From Sanghuangporus weigelae (taxonomy: Eukaryota > Basidiomycota > Agaricomycetes > Hymenochaetales > Hymenochaetaceae): 64,000 nucleotides of DNA. The notes beneath the pieces were generated by a model. That model was not told the DNA's origin, ran no database searches, and worked only from the letters and a program-made list of their open reading frames with translations. The stretch spans positions 806,001 to 870,000 of the forward strand of contig CP137324.1 of assembly GCA_033182465.1 (NCBI GenBank), written 5' to 3'. Every line of letters starts with the position of its first letter. Position 1 is the first letter of the stretch. A program made the position numbers and the translations under genes. Of this stretch, positions 38,735 through 49,949 are shown one piece after another.

Positions 38735-39253
38735 CAGCCGTTTGCAAAAGTAATGAGAATCACGTGATTTCACCACTTTTCTCGCCATGAGAGCCTCAAA
38801 ACACAGATAAAATCATATCTCACCCAAATCTCAACGGTTTCACATCATCTAAGTTGCTAAATTCATCTTTTCGAAAGGGCTTTCGCTTAGAAAAAACTGT
38901 AGAGAAAATAGAGCGAAAAATGACCCTAAAATGGCGAAAATATCGGTTTTTGCCTCTTCCTTGCATGTGCAATTTTTTCTGTGATCCCTGCTGGTCCAGC
39001 ACCTCCCCAAAGCTATCCAGAATGATAATATGATTATAAAATGAATTTACAGACTGAGTTTGAGTTGAATTGTGTACCAGAATGTGCTGCTTTGAGGCAT
39101 GCCTGAATCACTCAAAACTCATCATTTCCCCCTAGCCTCCCAGGCTCCAGGAAAAATTCTTACAGGCCAGATTCATGCATGTAAATTCATTTTGGATATA
39201 ATAGACTAGGTTTGTGTACTAGCTAAGGCCTCAGCATCCACTGGTGAGCTGGG
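38735..39253. repeat. left arm of foldback element
   Basis: A 519-bp arm, reverse complement of 39300-39818. It starts with the 17-bp terminal motif shared with the Tc1-type end at 54283. Confidence 0.88.
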
Positions 39254-39299
39254 CTGAACAAGTGATTCTGGTTGTATGCATCATTTTAGACAGCATCTT

Positions 39300-39818
39300 C
39301 CCAGCTCACCAGTGGATGCTGAGGCCTTAGCTAGTACACAAACCTAGTCTATTATATCCAAAATGAATTTACATGCATGAATCTGGCCTGTAAGAATTTT
39401 TCCTGGAGCCTGGGAGGCTAGGGGGAAATGATGAGTTTTGAGTGATTCAGGCATGCCTCAAAGCAGCACATTCTGGTACACAATTCAACTCAAACTCAGT
39501 CTGTAAATTCATTTTATAATCATATTATCATTCTGGATAGCTTTGGGGAGGTGCTGGACCAGCAGGGATCACAGAAAAAATTGCACATGCAAGGAAGAGG
39601 CAAAAACCGATATTTTCGCCATTTTAGGGTCATTTTTCGCTCTATTTTCTCTACAGTTTTTTCTAAGCGAAAGCCCTTTCGAAAAGATGAATTTAGCAAC
39701 TTAGATGATGTGAAACCGTTGAGATTTGGGTGAGATATGATTTTATCTGTGTTTTGAGGCTCTCATGGCGAGAAAAGTGGTGAAATCACGTGATTCTCAT
39801 TACTTTTGCAAACGGCTG
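39300..39818. repeat. right arm of foldback element
   Basis: A 519-bp arm that mirrors the left one, ending GCAAACGGCTG before the TA duplicate. Confidence 0.88.
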
Positions 39819-39903
39819 TAAGAAAGCAGAGAGTAAATGTATGCAGGTCTACACATGGAAATATAGGTCATATATGCATATCTATACATATGTACTGCCT
39901 ATT

Positions 39904-39975
39904 TCATCTACACGGTCCGTGCTAAACCAGTGCTGGTTATACATTTGCAATTTAACACGGATCCCGTGTAGATGA
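39904..39975. repeat. small hairpin between two transposons
   Basis: TCATCTACACGG at 39904-39915 is repeated inverted as CCGTGTAGATGA at 39964-39975, and a third CTACACGGAC lies at 40021. It may be the remnant of a miniature inverted-repeat element in the 200-bp gap between the foldback element and the next Tc1-type left end. The rest of this gap holds nothing recognisable. Confidence 0.5.
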
Positions 39976-40047
39976 TATATAAAGCTTGTGTAGTCACGGG
40001 TTATGTGACCTACTCAAAATCTACACGGACATGTAATATATTTCTTA

Positions 40048-42151
40048 CAGCTAATTGCAAAATTGTTGGCAATTTGGAAAATCACGTGTATTTTTGATGC
40101 AAAGTGCATCCTGGATGAGCAAAAAAAAACAAAATAGCGAATATCTCAGTCAATACAGCACATAAAAATCTGATATAACCATGTAAAAAACCTGCTCGAA
40201 AATGCGCTCCAGTACATATAAAAATGTCTGGGTTTTGTTGAGTATGTACTTCGCTACTAAAAAGATAGCATCATAATGCTAAATCCTTGTCATGCCCTCC
40301 GTTCAGTGTAAAAATCGTAGCTTGCCCAACATCATCCGGAAAAATCTGATTCAAGTTTGATAAATCAGGCCAGCCCAGTGGGCACCTGTACACAACTCCT
40401 CGAGGCTCCCTGACATGATTGTGGTAGTGAAACTGGGTGGTTTGTTGTCACTCCTGCTCACAGAACTCTCCCCTACTTCATTGCATCTGTCATAACTCAC
40501 GCATTTGGACACCAAAAAATCTGATTGTTTCTGCTAAAAAGACAGCAGTATAGGCGCTTTCAGCCAAGACAGTAGCTGAGCTGACTTAGGCTTGGGTGTG
40601 GCTACATTACTTGTACTATCTACCAATCAGACTTGAAACCACCCCAGTGACCATCCTCTGCTGAAATGTCACCCAAAATCATATCTGGGCGAGAGCGAAC
40701 AAGGTCGGCTCGGCCATCATGCACTCCTGCTGCAACCAAACCGAGCGTGCCCGCCAGGGCCGCAGAAACATCTCTCAGAGAAACACGAGTGTACGCACAC
40801 GACGGTAGTCTTTCGTACGCAGCATCTCCCCGCACAGCAGCTCTCATCACTTGTCCACAGTTCCCTCCTCACCCTCACCAATCCCTCATCACCCACAGGC
40901 ATGAGGGAACCCCCAGTTGTTGGGGACGGACCATCACGAGAGACGAGGCACCACGGCAAAGAGATAGAAGGCAGCGATGCATTTGAGGACTCACGTGTCG
41001 AGTCGCCACTTGATCTCGAGCCATCACCATCTTCACAGCCACCATCTCTACAGCTTATGTTGAGCATTCGTTCATGCAACCCCAGCGACGCGGCAGAAGG
41101 CTGTCCAACAATTTACGGGAATGCATCATCACTATGAACAAGAAACTCAGCGCCTCTCAGATCGCAGCCTTGATTGACATACCCAAGACAACAGTTTTCC
41201 GGATAATACGAGAGTTCAAGCGCAACGGGACTGTTGCTGCGCATAAACTTGGTTTTCGTGGAAGGCCTCGAGTGCTTGATTATATCCACACCGAGGTATG
41301 CACATGTTGAAACCTGTCCTGGTAGCTGTTGGTTCACACCACATAGTTCCTTTGCAGGTCACTAAGCAATCTCAATGACCGTTACATTGACGAGTTGAGG
41401 CTACTGCTCCAGGAAAGATGGGAGAAGGAGGTCTCGGATGCGACTATACACAGGTCCTTGCTGCGCGCTGGTTTCACACTTAAGAAGGTGGCTGTCTCTG
41501 TCGCTTTGCTTCCCCACGCAGTCCACGCGAACTGAAATCGTCGTTGTCTAGTTATCGAAAAGGGCTCTCGAGCGGAATGAGACTCTGCGTGCACAGTACG
41601 TCGCACGTATCGCCTCTCAGTACACAGCGGAACAGCTGGTGTTTGTCGATGAGAGTGCTTGCGATCGGCTGGCTTTTCTTTGCAACACTGCTTGGGCCCT
41701 TGAGGGTCGCTGTGCGTGTCGCAAGCAGTTTTTCAATAGGGGGAAACGGTGATTCTGCCTCTTGTGGCGCGTCGCAAGCTTCTGATTCACTCCGTTAGCT
41801 TCTCCGTCTTGCCAGCTATCAGCCTCGACGGGACAATCGACTGCACTATCGTACAGGGCGCATTCAATACCAAATTGTTCGCGGAATTCATCGCCGGCCT
41901 GTTGGACAAAATGCATCCCTTCCCCGGCACCCAATCAGTCATCGTGATGGACAACTGCCCGATACACAAGGCTCCCGAGATCCGGGAGCTCATCGAATCT
42001 CGGTCTGTCTCACTAGCAATGCAAGTCGCAGCTTGTACTGACCCCTTTGCTTAGGGGTGTCAGGCTTGAATTTCTTCCTCCTTACTCACCAGACTACAAT
42101 CCTATTGAACTTGCATTCTCCATAATCAAGTCCAGGCTTTGGAGAATCTGA
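40048..42151 (+). mobile_element. Tc1-like (IS630-Tc1-mariner, DD34E) element A, 3' end lost
   Basis: The left end reads CAGCTAATTGCAAAA after TA, a diverged form of the foldback terminus. The subterminal stretch at 40145-40215 (TCAGTCAATACAGCA, GCTCGAAAATGCGC) matches the left end at 54283 closely. A leader of about 1 kb precedes the transposase gene. I could not find a matching right end; the transposase frame closes at 42151 earlier than in element B and unrelated sequence follows, so the 3' part is probably deleted. Confidence 0.7.
41074..42151 (+). pseudogene. Tc1-like DD34E transposase A
   Basis: Cut-and-paste transposase. The N-terminal helix-turn-helix reads LSASQIAALIDIPKTTVFRI, then RGRPRVLDYI, the linker RYIDELRLLLQERW and SDATIHRSLLRAGF. 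The catalytic core has FVDESACD (first Asp), VIVMDNCPIHKAPE (second Asp) and YSPDYNPIELAFSIIK (Glu), with exactly 34 residues between the second Asp and the Glu. Introns include GTGATT...CGTTAG inside KR/FSVLPAIS and GTCTGT...GCTTAG inside ESR/GVRLEF, both at positions shared with element B. The junction near 41295-41359 does not keep frame as I read it. The C-terminus stops after KSRLWRI, short of the family's usual end. Confidence 0.8.
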
Positions 42152-43115
42152 CGAGTTTATTTTATTTCTTCTTGCAGGCAGGGAACCGTGCCTAGTTCCA
42201 TAAAGTACTCAATATACGTCGTCATCTTTGTCATGAGAACATACCGCTTTGCCCGAACGACTAATGAAGATGCTGGCCGAAAGCTGATTTTGACGAAGTC
42301 AACACTGAGCGCGTTTGGAATCACTTTTGGCCTTAAACGCTGGCGCATTGACCGTCATAGTAGTATGGCAATCTGACGATTTGATAGCCATCACATTTGA
42401 TGTACAACCGGATAATGGACGCGACCCGTCGGTTCTATCTTACATGCGCCTCATGAGAAATCTCGAACGTAAAATTAAGGTCCAGTACGCTCTCAATGAA
42501 AGACGATCGATACTCGTTGTTCTAGATTACGAGGGGGGCGCTTTGCGCAAAATGAACATCAAATTGCGACACGACATAATGATGTGCATCAGAACGCCAC
42601 CTCGCCGCAGTTTAAGAAGATTACCACAAGTGTTCTAGCATGGTGTGTTCTAGCATGGTACCTCGACTCCAACGAAGGCATTGGCAAACTCGTTAAAGGA
42701 TATAGCGCTGATGAACACGATCGATGAACGGTAGGTGCGATTGTTTACCTTGCCCCTTTCCCTGCATTGTGCGCTTATTTGTTTCGATTAGAAGTGTTCC
42801 ATACGCTCAGGAAACGCTTTCACCAGTGCGGCCCAAGCAGCTTCAATGCAATGCTCGCATTTCATATGTGTAACTGTAACTATAAATAGAGATCGTTGCC
42901 GGCAGAGCCAGAAATAATCAAAGAAGCTCTGATTCTCGCTTATGAAGCAGCAGTCACTTTTGGTGAGTTTTTTTGAAGAGTATGCTTCCTTTTGATGAAG
43001 CGTCCATAAGTATCTATCTGGTCTCATGGCATGACTTTGCTTTCCCATGCCCATGAGATCGTGTCAATTGATCGATATCGAGATCGATATCTGTTCCCCT
43101 CTAACCACGACCAAC
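42152..43115. other. unassigned stretch with partial exon-like frame
   Basis: A 107-codon plus-strand frame at 42315-42638 contains SVLSYMRLMRNLERKIK and RSILVVLDYEGGALRKMN, protein-like in composition. In another frame just beyond comes VLAWYLDSNEGIGKLVKGYS. It may be a decayed or mid-gene fragment of an unknown gene. A perfect palindromic doublet GATCGATATCGAGATCGATA at 43072-43091 lies just upstream of the next gene. Confidence 0.35.
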
Positions 43116-43914
43116 ATGTCATTTGAGGGCACTACCGAAAACCAGAGTTTATGTGGGTCCTCATCCTCCATTCTCCTTGACTTGTTCTGAGATTGTCTTA
43201 GATATCCAAGTTCCTCGGGATGAAGGTAAGAATTTTCTCTTATGTAGAGTTCATTCTCGTTGTACTTATAATCGGGTATAAGGCACCCTCTCGGAATTGC
43301 GGGTGCCCATTTCTACATGGAATATGTCTGTGTCCAGAGCTCTGAATGAGCAGGCCATCGGCAGCTCTGATTTCTACCGGGGGTACTTGGCTGCCATTTG
43401 GCAGGTGGCACCCTGCATCCGCGAGTTGTTTCAGGCGCATGTGGAGCTGGCCGTCCGCACCGATACACTGATTACCCTGCATAACCAAGCCACAATTGAC
43501 GATCTGCAACGGAGGATGGCAGAAGTGAGTTTTAGCACTTTCTTTCAAGGATTTATAATTGCTTATAATCTCTTAGGAACAATCGTCGACTCATGCTATC
43601 GGAGGAAGGAGTAGTTTGGATATCGGTCTGAAGCTCCTCACCGAAGCGGGATGTATTATGGCGGAAATCGGTAGCCAGGACGGTGTCCTTCAGGTCGGAA
43701 ACGAAACAAGACATCAAGCTTTTATGACCTGCATCGACAAGTATAAAAAACCCATCCCGAATGTCTTTCTCTCCAATGTGTGCAGTTTGATGATCGGCTT
43801 CAAGGAACTAGTGGTGAAGGAGGAGGAGGATCCGAATGCGGTTGATGTAATGATGGCGTTTCTGGCGGCAGTTCAATGGAGAATCCCGCTCTTAAAGGAC
43901 ACAATCGAAACCGT
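43116..43914 (+). pseudogene. unrecognised helical protein gene, truncated by repeat W (Z3)
   Basis: The ATG at 43116 gives MSFEGTTENQSLYIQVPRDE through two introns that restore frame (GTGGGT...TCTTAG and GTAAGA...TATAAG). Then TWNMSVSRALNEQ, YRGYLAAIWQVAPCIRELFQ, a helical stretch LHNQATIDDLQRRMAEE, a further intron, and SLDIGLKLLTEAGCIMAEIG, ETRHQAFMTCIDKYKK and VVKEEEDPNAVDVMM. Translation then runs into repeat W at 43915, so the real C-terminus is missing. Helix-rich, with no family I recognise. Tidy introns and clean codons suggest a host gene disrupted recently rather than transposon coding. Compare the genes at 45231-49949 and 55482-60776. Confidence 0.5.
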
Positions 43915-45230
43915 TGTAGTGTGCCGCACTTGCCTGTACTGGTACGTCGGTACAGGCCCCTCAGTACTCTGTACAGTATACCATCGTGCGGCGACCGCTA
44001 CACCTCCGCTGCTCCTTAAGACCTTCCAAACTGCCGCTCCTTGATTCGCGGCTCAACCAATACGTCCGCCGCCTCCCGTCCTTCGAAGACTTCCCAAACC
44101 GAGTATGCTTGGCCAGCCGCACTTTCTGATACGCGGGCGCCTGGAACGTTGCAGCGGATGTATCGGCTACGGCGGCGGAAGGATATCGAACCGTATAGCC
44201 GATGGAATATTCGTCGGCTCCTGTTGATTGGCTTATCCGACATCGGGTAGTGGTTTTACAAGGTCCCAGGTACCACGTTTCATGTTCATACTATGCTGCT
44301 TCGTGCGCCGAGTCCGATTGTCGGACGCGGCGGCCACTCGCGTATTCCCCTTTTAGTATTATTGCCTCCCCTGACATTTTATATTCGTGTGGTGCGACCA
44401 CTTAGCGATCCGAGCGCGCCCGATGATGTGATGCACCGCGCCAATCACCGCCAGCCCGATCAGCGCGCGCCCGTGTCTTGGCAGGTTTGCGGCGCGCCCC
44501 GATCTTCGGGTCCGCACCGATTGCGCGCCTGTGATGCGCCGTCACTGTCGCCGCCTCTGTGACGCTCTTCCCCAGCATTCCCCAGTATATATAGACCTCA
44601 TGTATGTAGTGTTCAGAAGCAGTAGTTCAGAATAGATCTCAGTGCACTCCTCTCGTCTCTGTTAGCTCCTTTTGCTCTCTATCGCCTTCGCCGAAGACCG
44701 TGTGCCAACACAAGACGCCGCCCCCGTTTAAGGGAATAACAGGGGCACGTGCTCACTCGCCACTGCGCAAGTGATCGGCAGAGCTATCCCCCGTCCTGGG
44801 AATCGGCAGCGCCATCGCCCTCTTGACAAATCGGCGACACCGTCGCTCTCCTGGTAATCGGCGGCACCGTCGCTCTACTAGTAATTGCCGCCGCTCGCAG
44901 GACTCGACAGCGCCGTTGCTCTACTACTTATTCGCGACGCCGACATCTTGACTCGTCGGCGGCTCTGTCTCGTACATTATCGGCGGCGCCCCCTCTATAC
45001 GCGGATCATACCATAGCCCTTACGATTGAGCTCTCCCCACGACTGAGCGCGCATCCCGATCGGCAGCAGTGCTTCCGGGTCAAATTGTCCGCCATGGCAC
45101 CGAGCTGTCCAGGAGGTTTAGCCACGAGTTGGATCCCTTCTTACCTCTCCGATCTTTGACACCGCCGACGCCTCTCTGTGGTCGAACGCCGTCGCCTTCG
45201 CCGCTGCTTAAGAGGGTCTGATAGTCTACA
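43915..45230. mobile_element. repeat W, solo-LTR-like (1.3 kb)
   Basis: Runs from TGTAG at 43915 to CTACA at 45230, so its ends are the TG...CA of an LTR. It is GC-rich and non-coding, with a TATA-like CAGTATATATAGACC near 44583 followed by a CT-rich stretch, matching the promoter-plus-leader layout of repeat Y, to which it looks distantly related. No internal retroelement coding region is attached. The flanking bases (CCGT left, ACGC right) do not form a direct duplication. Treated as an LTR fossil. Confidence 0.55.
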
Positions 45231-47185
45231 ACGCTGAATTGTTACCGAGCACTGCGAGACTGTCTTCATAGTCCGCAATAGTCTTCTTTGCCCGTGCAAT
45301 TGAGCACGAGTTGCACTGAAGCGGGTCCTTGACGGCAGCAAACAGCTCTAAGGCATGGTGGTCTTTGATCTCGTGAGCTTTGCACAACTCACCTACGGTT
45401 GTGGGTAGCAGCTCCTTCATCTGGATGCGATCTGACTTGTCCTGCCGGTATTTGTTGCTGCCTGCCTTGCTACCACCTGAAAGTGCACTGGCAGGTGGAG
45501 GTGGCATTGCGCTCGATTGAGATTCCGTCTCTTCCAACAAGGAGCCAGGTGGGACGTTGCTGGCGGACAGTATATGTTCATGATCCGAGCAGAATTTCGC
45601 CAGTTTTCCGCAGAACGTGCCCCAAATGTTCGTGCTCATCCATATAACGTTCTTCTTATCGAGGTTAATCATACCGACAAAATATCTTGTCGAACCACCC
45701 GTGGAATTCTCGTCAAGATGACTAGAACGGCCAGATTGAGTCTTCCTCTCCTCGTCAATTCTCCACCTTTCATAATCAATGAATGCTTTTGCAATCTCGA
45801 CTCGACCCCACTCCAAAACTTTGCGGATTGTGAGCGCATAGTATGACTCGTTATCCTAAAGAATATCGAAGGTAAGCACAACGTTGAAACTCCTGTGTGC
45901 GTTCTGATACCGGACAGGGAATATAAAGTTCGAGGGGCTGCCCTAGAATACCTTTGAGTAGTTAGCAGAGAGATACACCTAGACCAAAGGCAAGTGGAAA
46001 TGAAGGGATAATGGAATATACGAGAGAAGGGTTGTATGAGGGCTGAGGAATGCGCGGGAAGCGCTCGAGGAAGGGTTCCGAAGGTGGGCTTCTCCCGAGA
46101 TTGATGGTGGTGGTGCGAAGGCTAAATCGACTCTCCGGCTCAACTGCGAGCTCTGGACTAAAGCCGACTAACACAAGGCACAAGAACTAATCTAACTAAT
46201 GCTACGCTAGTCGAACCACCAACTTGAACGTGACTAATCGACCGTGCTAACACACTGGGAAGCGACGGCAGCCGATCTCACTCGTAGTCTAAAGTGTCGG
46301 AACGCGGTGTAACGATTCGAAACACGATACGATGGGCGGAGGACGATAACTGAGTGACCAAAATGTGATACAAGAGACGGAGGGGCTATGCGGTGATAGA
46401 AGGGGATGATATGGTGTCCTTTTCCGACGACAGTGGAGAAGGGAAGGTGTTACGAGACCGAAAGCACGCGGCACGCTAAGTAACTGGGTTACGGGCGAAA
46501 CCAGCGAAACAGATCGGAACTCGCGAGGAGGTTTCGATACGGATGATAGAGACAAGAGAAGTCCTTTACACGAACACGGCGAACTATACGAACGTGCGAA
46601 CGGCTCTGCTGCGAAGAGAGGTCACTGATCGACTGTACAGAACACGAAATATCGTATTTTAGACTTAGGAGACGAGAGAGTCCACTACAAACAAGTAGAA
46701 CTCGGAGCTGGGGGACTTGAGACGGTGTGAGAACTGCTAAGCTCCAACTAAACTGTCCCCCCACTACGAGAGTCGTGCTAAATTTATACTAAACGTCCAA
46801 ACTGAGCCTCCCATTGGTCAGAAAACATAAGCCATAAGAAAAGGGGAACGCATATCACTTATCTACAAAGGAGAGGGGCGCATATGAATGGTTAAGGGAC
46901 ACATAAAACAGAAAGAAACAATACTAAGCATGGTCGGAACGAGAGCATAAAGAAATAAAAGAGACGCATATAGAAAGGTGAGATCATAAGCGAAGCCTTC
47001 AGAACCGGGTGTCTTTGAGCGGAACGAGTCGGAACTTGGGGAAAAGACTTGGAAAGACCTCTGCTAGCCTTACAGGGCAAATCTGCGACGTTTTGAATGG
47101 GAGAGGGACTGTGGATGACGCTGCAGGGTCAAATCTCTTTGTCAGGAGTACGGATCCAGGATCCGGAGACTTGTGATTGACGCGT

Positions 47186-49135
47186 TGTAGCGCACTGGCT
47201 CCTCCTGTGCCAGTACACTCATACTATGGCTCCCTCTTACTGCAGATACCATATCCCAGCACTGCCGACACCTGAGAGTGTGAGGGCACACTCCTATTGC
47301 ACTCGGGACATCATTTGAGCACGTATCCATTGATTCCAGCACACGTACTGTACTGCGGCGCCCTCCTATGACCCAAATCGATCCGCCGATGGCTCCCCGA
47401 CACTCAGACAGGTCCGCCGACAGCTCCTACCCAGCACCAGGCACTATAGGACACATCCCTCAGTGACTACGTGCCGCCGATCTTATGATTTACCATACGT
47501 ACAGCCGTGCGGCGACTCTGGATGCCTCCGAGTCGGCCCCCCCTTGGCGCCGATCAATGCGGCGGACACTCAGACATCCTCAGGTACCCTCGCCGACGCC
47601 TCCTACAGCTTACCAAGCAGTCCCCCATTGTCTAGGGAGCTATATATTGTCATATGTGCTTACATGCCTCATTACGATGTATCTGCCACCAGTCCGGCAG
47701 TCCCCCACAGCACTGCCGCTCCAGCCACTCATATTAGTCACTAGGGATCGCCCACACTCTGTATTGAGTGCCGCCGATGCATCGGACACCTCAGGGACAT
47801 CGGCTGATGCGCCCTTTGTCTCATATACGCGATATCAGCCTCCAATCATCGGTTCCGATGTTTCCCGACTTCCCCCCGACGCGGCGACCCCCATTAGACC
47901 ATGTATGGAAGGTAGGCATGTGGTACATCGGCGTGCCAAGCCACCGACTCGCGCCGCCAAGCCCAACTCCGCCGGCGCCCGTGTTATTGCAGATACTCAA
48001 TATTTCATGTGATTGGATGCCCCCCTCACGTTGCCGCTCTCAGATTTCACCTGGGCGCTCCGGCAGCGGCCCTTGGCGACCCAGATGACTCAGGAGATGT
48101 TGTCAGACAGTAGGATGTGTCGGCGACAGCAGTAGAGTATATATAGAGCTTATACTAGCTTGTAGACGACAGGATTCCAAGCCTAGCAAGGATTCCAAGA
48201 GCATGTACCAGACCGAGCGCCAGAGTTCGAGATATCCCTCACTCTGAGTCTCCCCTCATGTACTGAGCCTCCCCCTTGACTATATACTATCCTTGACATC
48301 TCCTCTTGTTTGACTCCACATTCTACTTGCCTTCGCTGCCTCCGGTACGCCTCTGCCGCTCTGACGTTCAGTGATCCGGCGCCCCTCTATTCGACGTCGG
48401 TGACCCTTCGGCGACCCAGGCTTCTCATCAGACTCCCCTTCGGCGTCCTTTCCAGCCTTTCACTCCAGTTTATCCCATATATTGATCTTATACGGTCTTT
48501 TCCTTTCATCTATCGCGTTTACGCTACTTCGGCGGATTCCTGCGGCCTCCCCCTCAGTCCGGCACCCCTCTATTCGACATCGGCGGCCATCCAACGACCC
48601 AGGCATCTCATCAGACTCCCCTTCTGCATCCTTTCCAGCCTTTCACTCCAGTTTATCCCATATATTGATCTTATACGGTCTTTTCCTTTCATCTATCGCG
48701 TTTACGCTACTGCGGCGGATTCCTGCGGCCTCCCCCTCAGTCTGGCACCCCTCTATTCGACGTCGGCGGCCATCCGACGACCCAGGCATCCTATCAGACG
48801 ACCCAGCGGCGCCTTCTCCAGCCACTCACTCCATTTTATCCCTTATATTCATCTTATACACTTCATACCTTCCTGTGGCCGAGTTTATACCACGTCGGCA
48901 GCCTCTTGTGATCCCCCCCTTTTGAGCGGCGGCCCTGTTATCCTATTCCCTTTATCCAGCAGCATCCTTAGACCCATCCATTACGTCTCCGACGGTTCCT
49001 GGCACCTGCCGGGTAGTAGGTCTTTGAGAGTCTGATAGCGTCGGCATCCCATTTTTGGAGGTTCCTTCATACATTCAGCACCCTTAGTAGGACGGACATC
49101 TGTAGCACCTTCAGATACGACACCGCCGACCGACA
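47186..49135 (+). mobile_element. repeat Y copy 1, solo-LTR-like (1,950 bp)
   Basis: Starts TGTAGCGCACTGG and ends CCGACCGACA. It is flanked by the direct duplication GCGT (47182-47185 and 49136-49139); the empty site is preserved in repeat X copy 2 near 62078. It has a core promoter-like AGTATATATAGAGC near 48134. It holds a three-unit 183-bp tandem array. No coding capacity is credible. Copies here differ by only about 1-2 % by eye, so the family moved recently. Whole as an LTR-like unit. Confidence 0.75.
48379..48927 (+). repeat. 183-bp tandem array, three units, inside repeat Y copy 1
   Basis: Units start at 48379, 48562 and 48745 with GCRCCCCTCTATTCGAC, each 183 bp. Because 183 is divisible by three, the array produces a long but spurious open frame (48310-49035). 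The inverted Y copy has two units and Y copy 2 has one. Confidence 0.8.
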
Positions 49136-49949
49136 GCGTGTAGGATTGTCGCGTGATTCTTCCGCTGTGTCTTATATGATGGCCGATCACGGAACGGTGC
49201 ACATGCCATTTAGACTATGGCATTCTTGCTAAGTCCACTCGCTCCAGCGAAACCAGTCGGAACCGGGCGAAACCAGTCGGAATACCGCGGAACTGGTCGT
49301 AACGACTTCGTACGCTCCCAAGCTTTAGTCTTACTCTTCAACGTGTAGTATTCCGAAGTCCTACACGTACACCGAGTATTGCATTCGTGTTCAGATTCGT
49401 CAATGTCTTCAGTTGCTCGTTCTCTTCTCCTATCTTTGTAACATCATCCTGAATCCTCGCCGTCTGTCTCTGCACACCCGTCACCTGCACGGCCGTCTGT
49501 GTCTGTGCTTTGTGAAGATTGCCCACGCTATCCGAAACGTTCCTCAATTGGTCTTGCATCTCATGAAGTGATTTGTCGTGTACGGAGACTTTCGCCACGG
49601 TGCTCTGCATAGTCGATTGGACATTCGACATGATGTTCAATACTTCCATCATTAGTCGATCTACAAAGCCCACATCCAGCTTTTTCTTGCGGCTCAATTC
49701 ATTACGAAGAGACTCCAAAGGTTGGAATGCGAATGCTGAATGGGTGGACCGTTAATTATGTAATACTGTGGTGACACAAAGTAGAACATACCTTGAGAGG
49801 CAGGAGAACGCCTTGTACGTCCTTCTTCCCCCGTCTCACTTGGGCCTACAAAATGCTGTAACCACCAAAAGTGGGTGAACGACGCATAACGACAACTTAC
49901 CAGCCATATTTTGACTACTTCCTTTAGGTAGCTCAATGATGGTTGCCAT

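Larger units (their letters stand above)
38735..39818. mobile_element. 1,084-bp foldback (long inverted repeat) non-autonomous Tc1-type element
   Basis: The two halves are inverted copies around an axis at 39276.5. The arms pair from 38735/39818 inward to 39253/39300, leaving a 46-nt loop (39254-39299). The outer ends read CAGCCGTTTGCAAAAGT and are flanked by TA on both sides (38733-34 and 39819-20), the Tc1/mariner target duplication. Symmetry continues a few bases into the flanks (TTCT/AGAA), so the original target was near-palindromic. I found no mismatches by eye in the stretches I checked. No transposase is encoded: the twin 60-codon frames in the arms are the same sequence read twice. 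It could be transcribed as a hairpin. Confidence 0.9.
45900..49343. mobile_element. repeat X copy 1 (about 1.49 kb), interrupted by repeat Y
   Basis: Two parts, 45900-47185 and 49136-49343, match an uninterrupted copy at 60794-62283 in order and orientation, a few percent apart by eye. On the minus strand the sequence ends with CGAACTTTATAYTCCCTGTC, a TATA-like motif. Ends are not firmly set: in + orientation it begins at GTTCTGAT and ends at CTCTTCAACG. Class uncertain; a solo LTR is the best guess because copies lack any coding and are TG...CA-like at copy 2. The minus-strand frames inside are Ser/Leu-rich low complexity. Confidence 0.6.
45231..49949 (-). pseudogene. coiled-coil protein gene of unknown function, split by repeats X and Y and cut by W (Z1)
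   Basis: The minus-strand start at 49949 gives MATIIELPKGSSQNMA, then two introns (GTAAGT...TTGTAG, GTATGT...ATTCAG), GPSETGEEGRTRRSPASQ, and a long coiled coil (49342-49718: NELSRKKKLDVGFVDRLMME, SVHDKSLHEMQDQLRNVSD, RQTARIQDDVTKIGEE). Repeat X, itself holding Y, occupies 45900-49343. On the far side the same strand continues with VLEWGRVEIAKAFIDYERWR, GMINLDKKNVIWMSTNIWG, a Ser/Pro linker and a helical C-part (ELLPTTVGELCKAHEIKDHH). The stop used at the end is supplied by repeat W. No known family is recognised. Confidence 0.5.

Noticed and set aside
38820-39002. 60-codon frame, identical to one at 39551-39733
   Set aside because: They are the two arms of the foldback element read on opposite strands, so identity is forced by the palindrome; no protein family fits.
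46289-46764. Minus-strand Ser/Leu-rich frames in repeat X
   Set aside because: Present in both X copies but with low-complexity CT-derived composition; no start context or domain.
47463-48088. Frames of 93, 175 and 106 codons, repeated at 57059-57684 and inverted at 59187-59812
   Set aside because: All are the same stretch of repeat Y in three copies, overlapping in different frames, Pro/Ser/Arg-rich and without domain signal.
48310-49035. 241-codon open frame on the plus strand with internal repeats
   Set aside because: It is the 183-bp tandem array of repeat Y read in a frame that stays open because 183 is a multiple of three; Y has no other coding signs.
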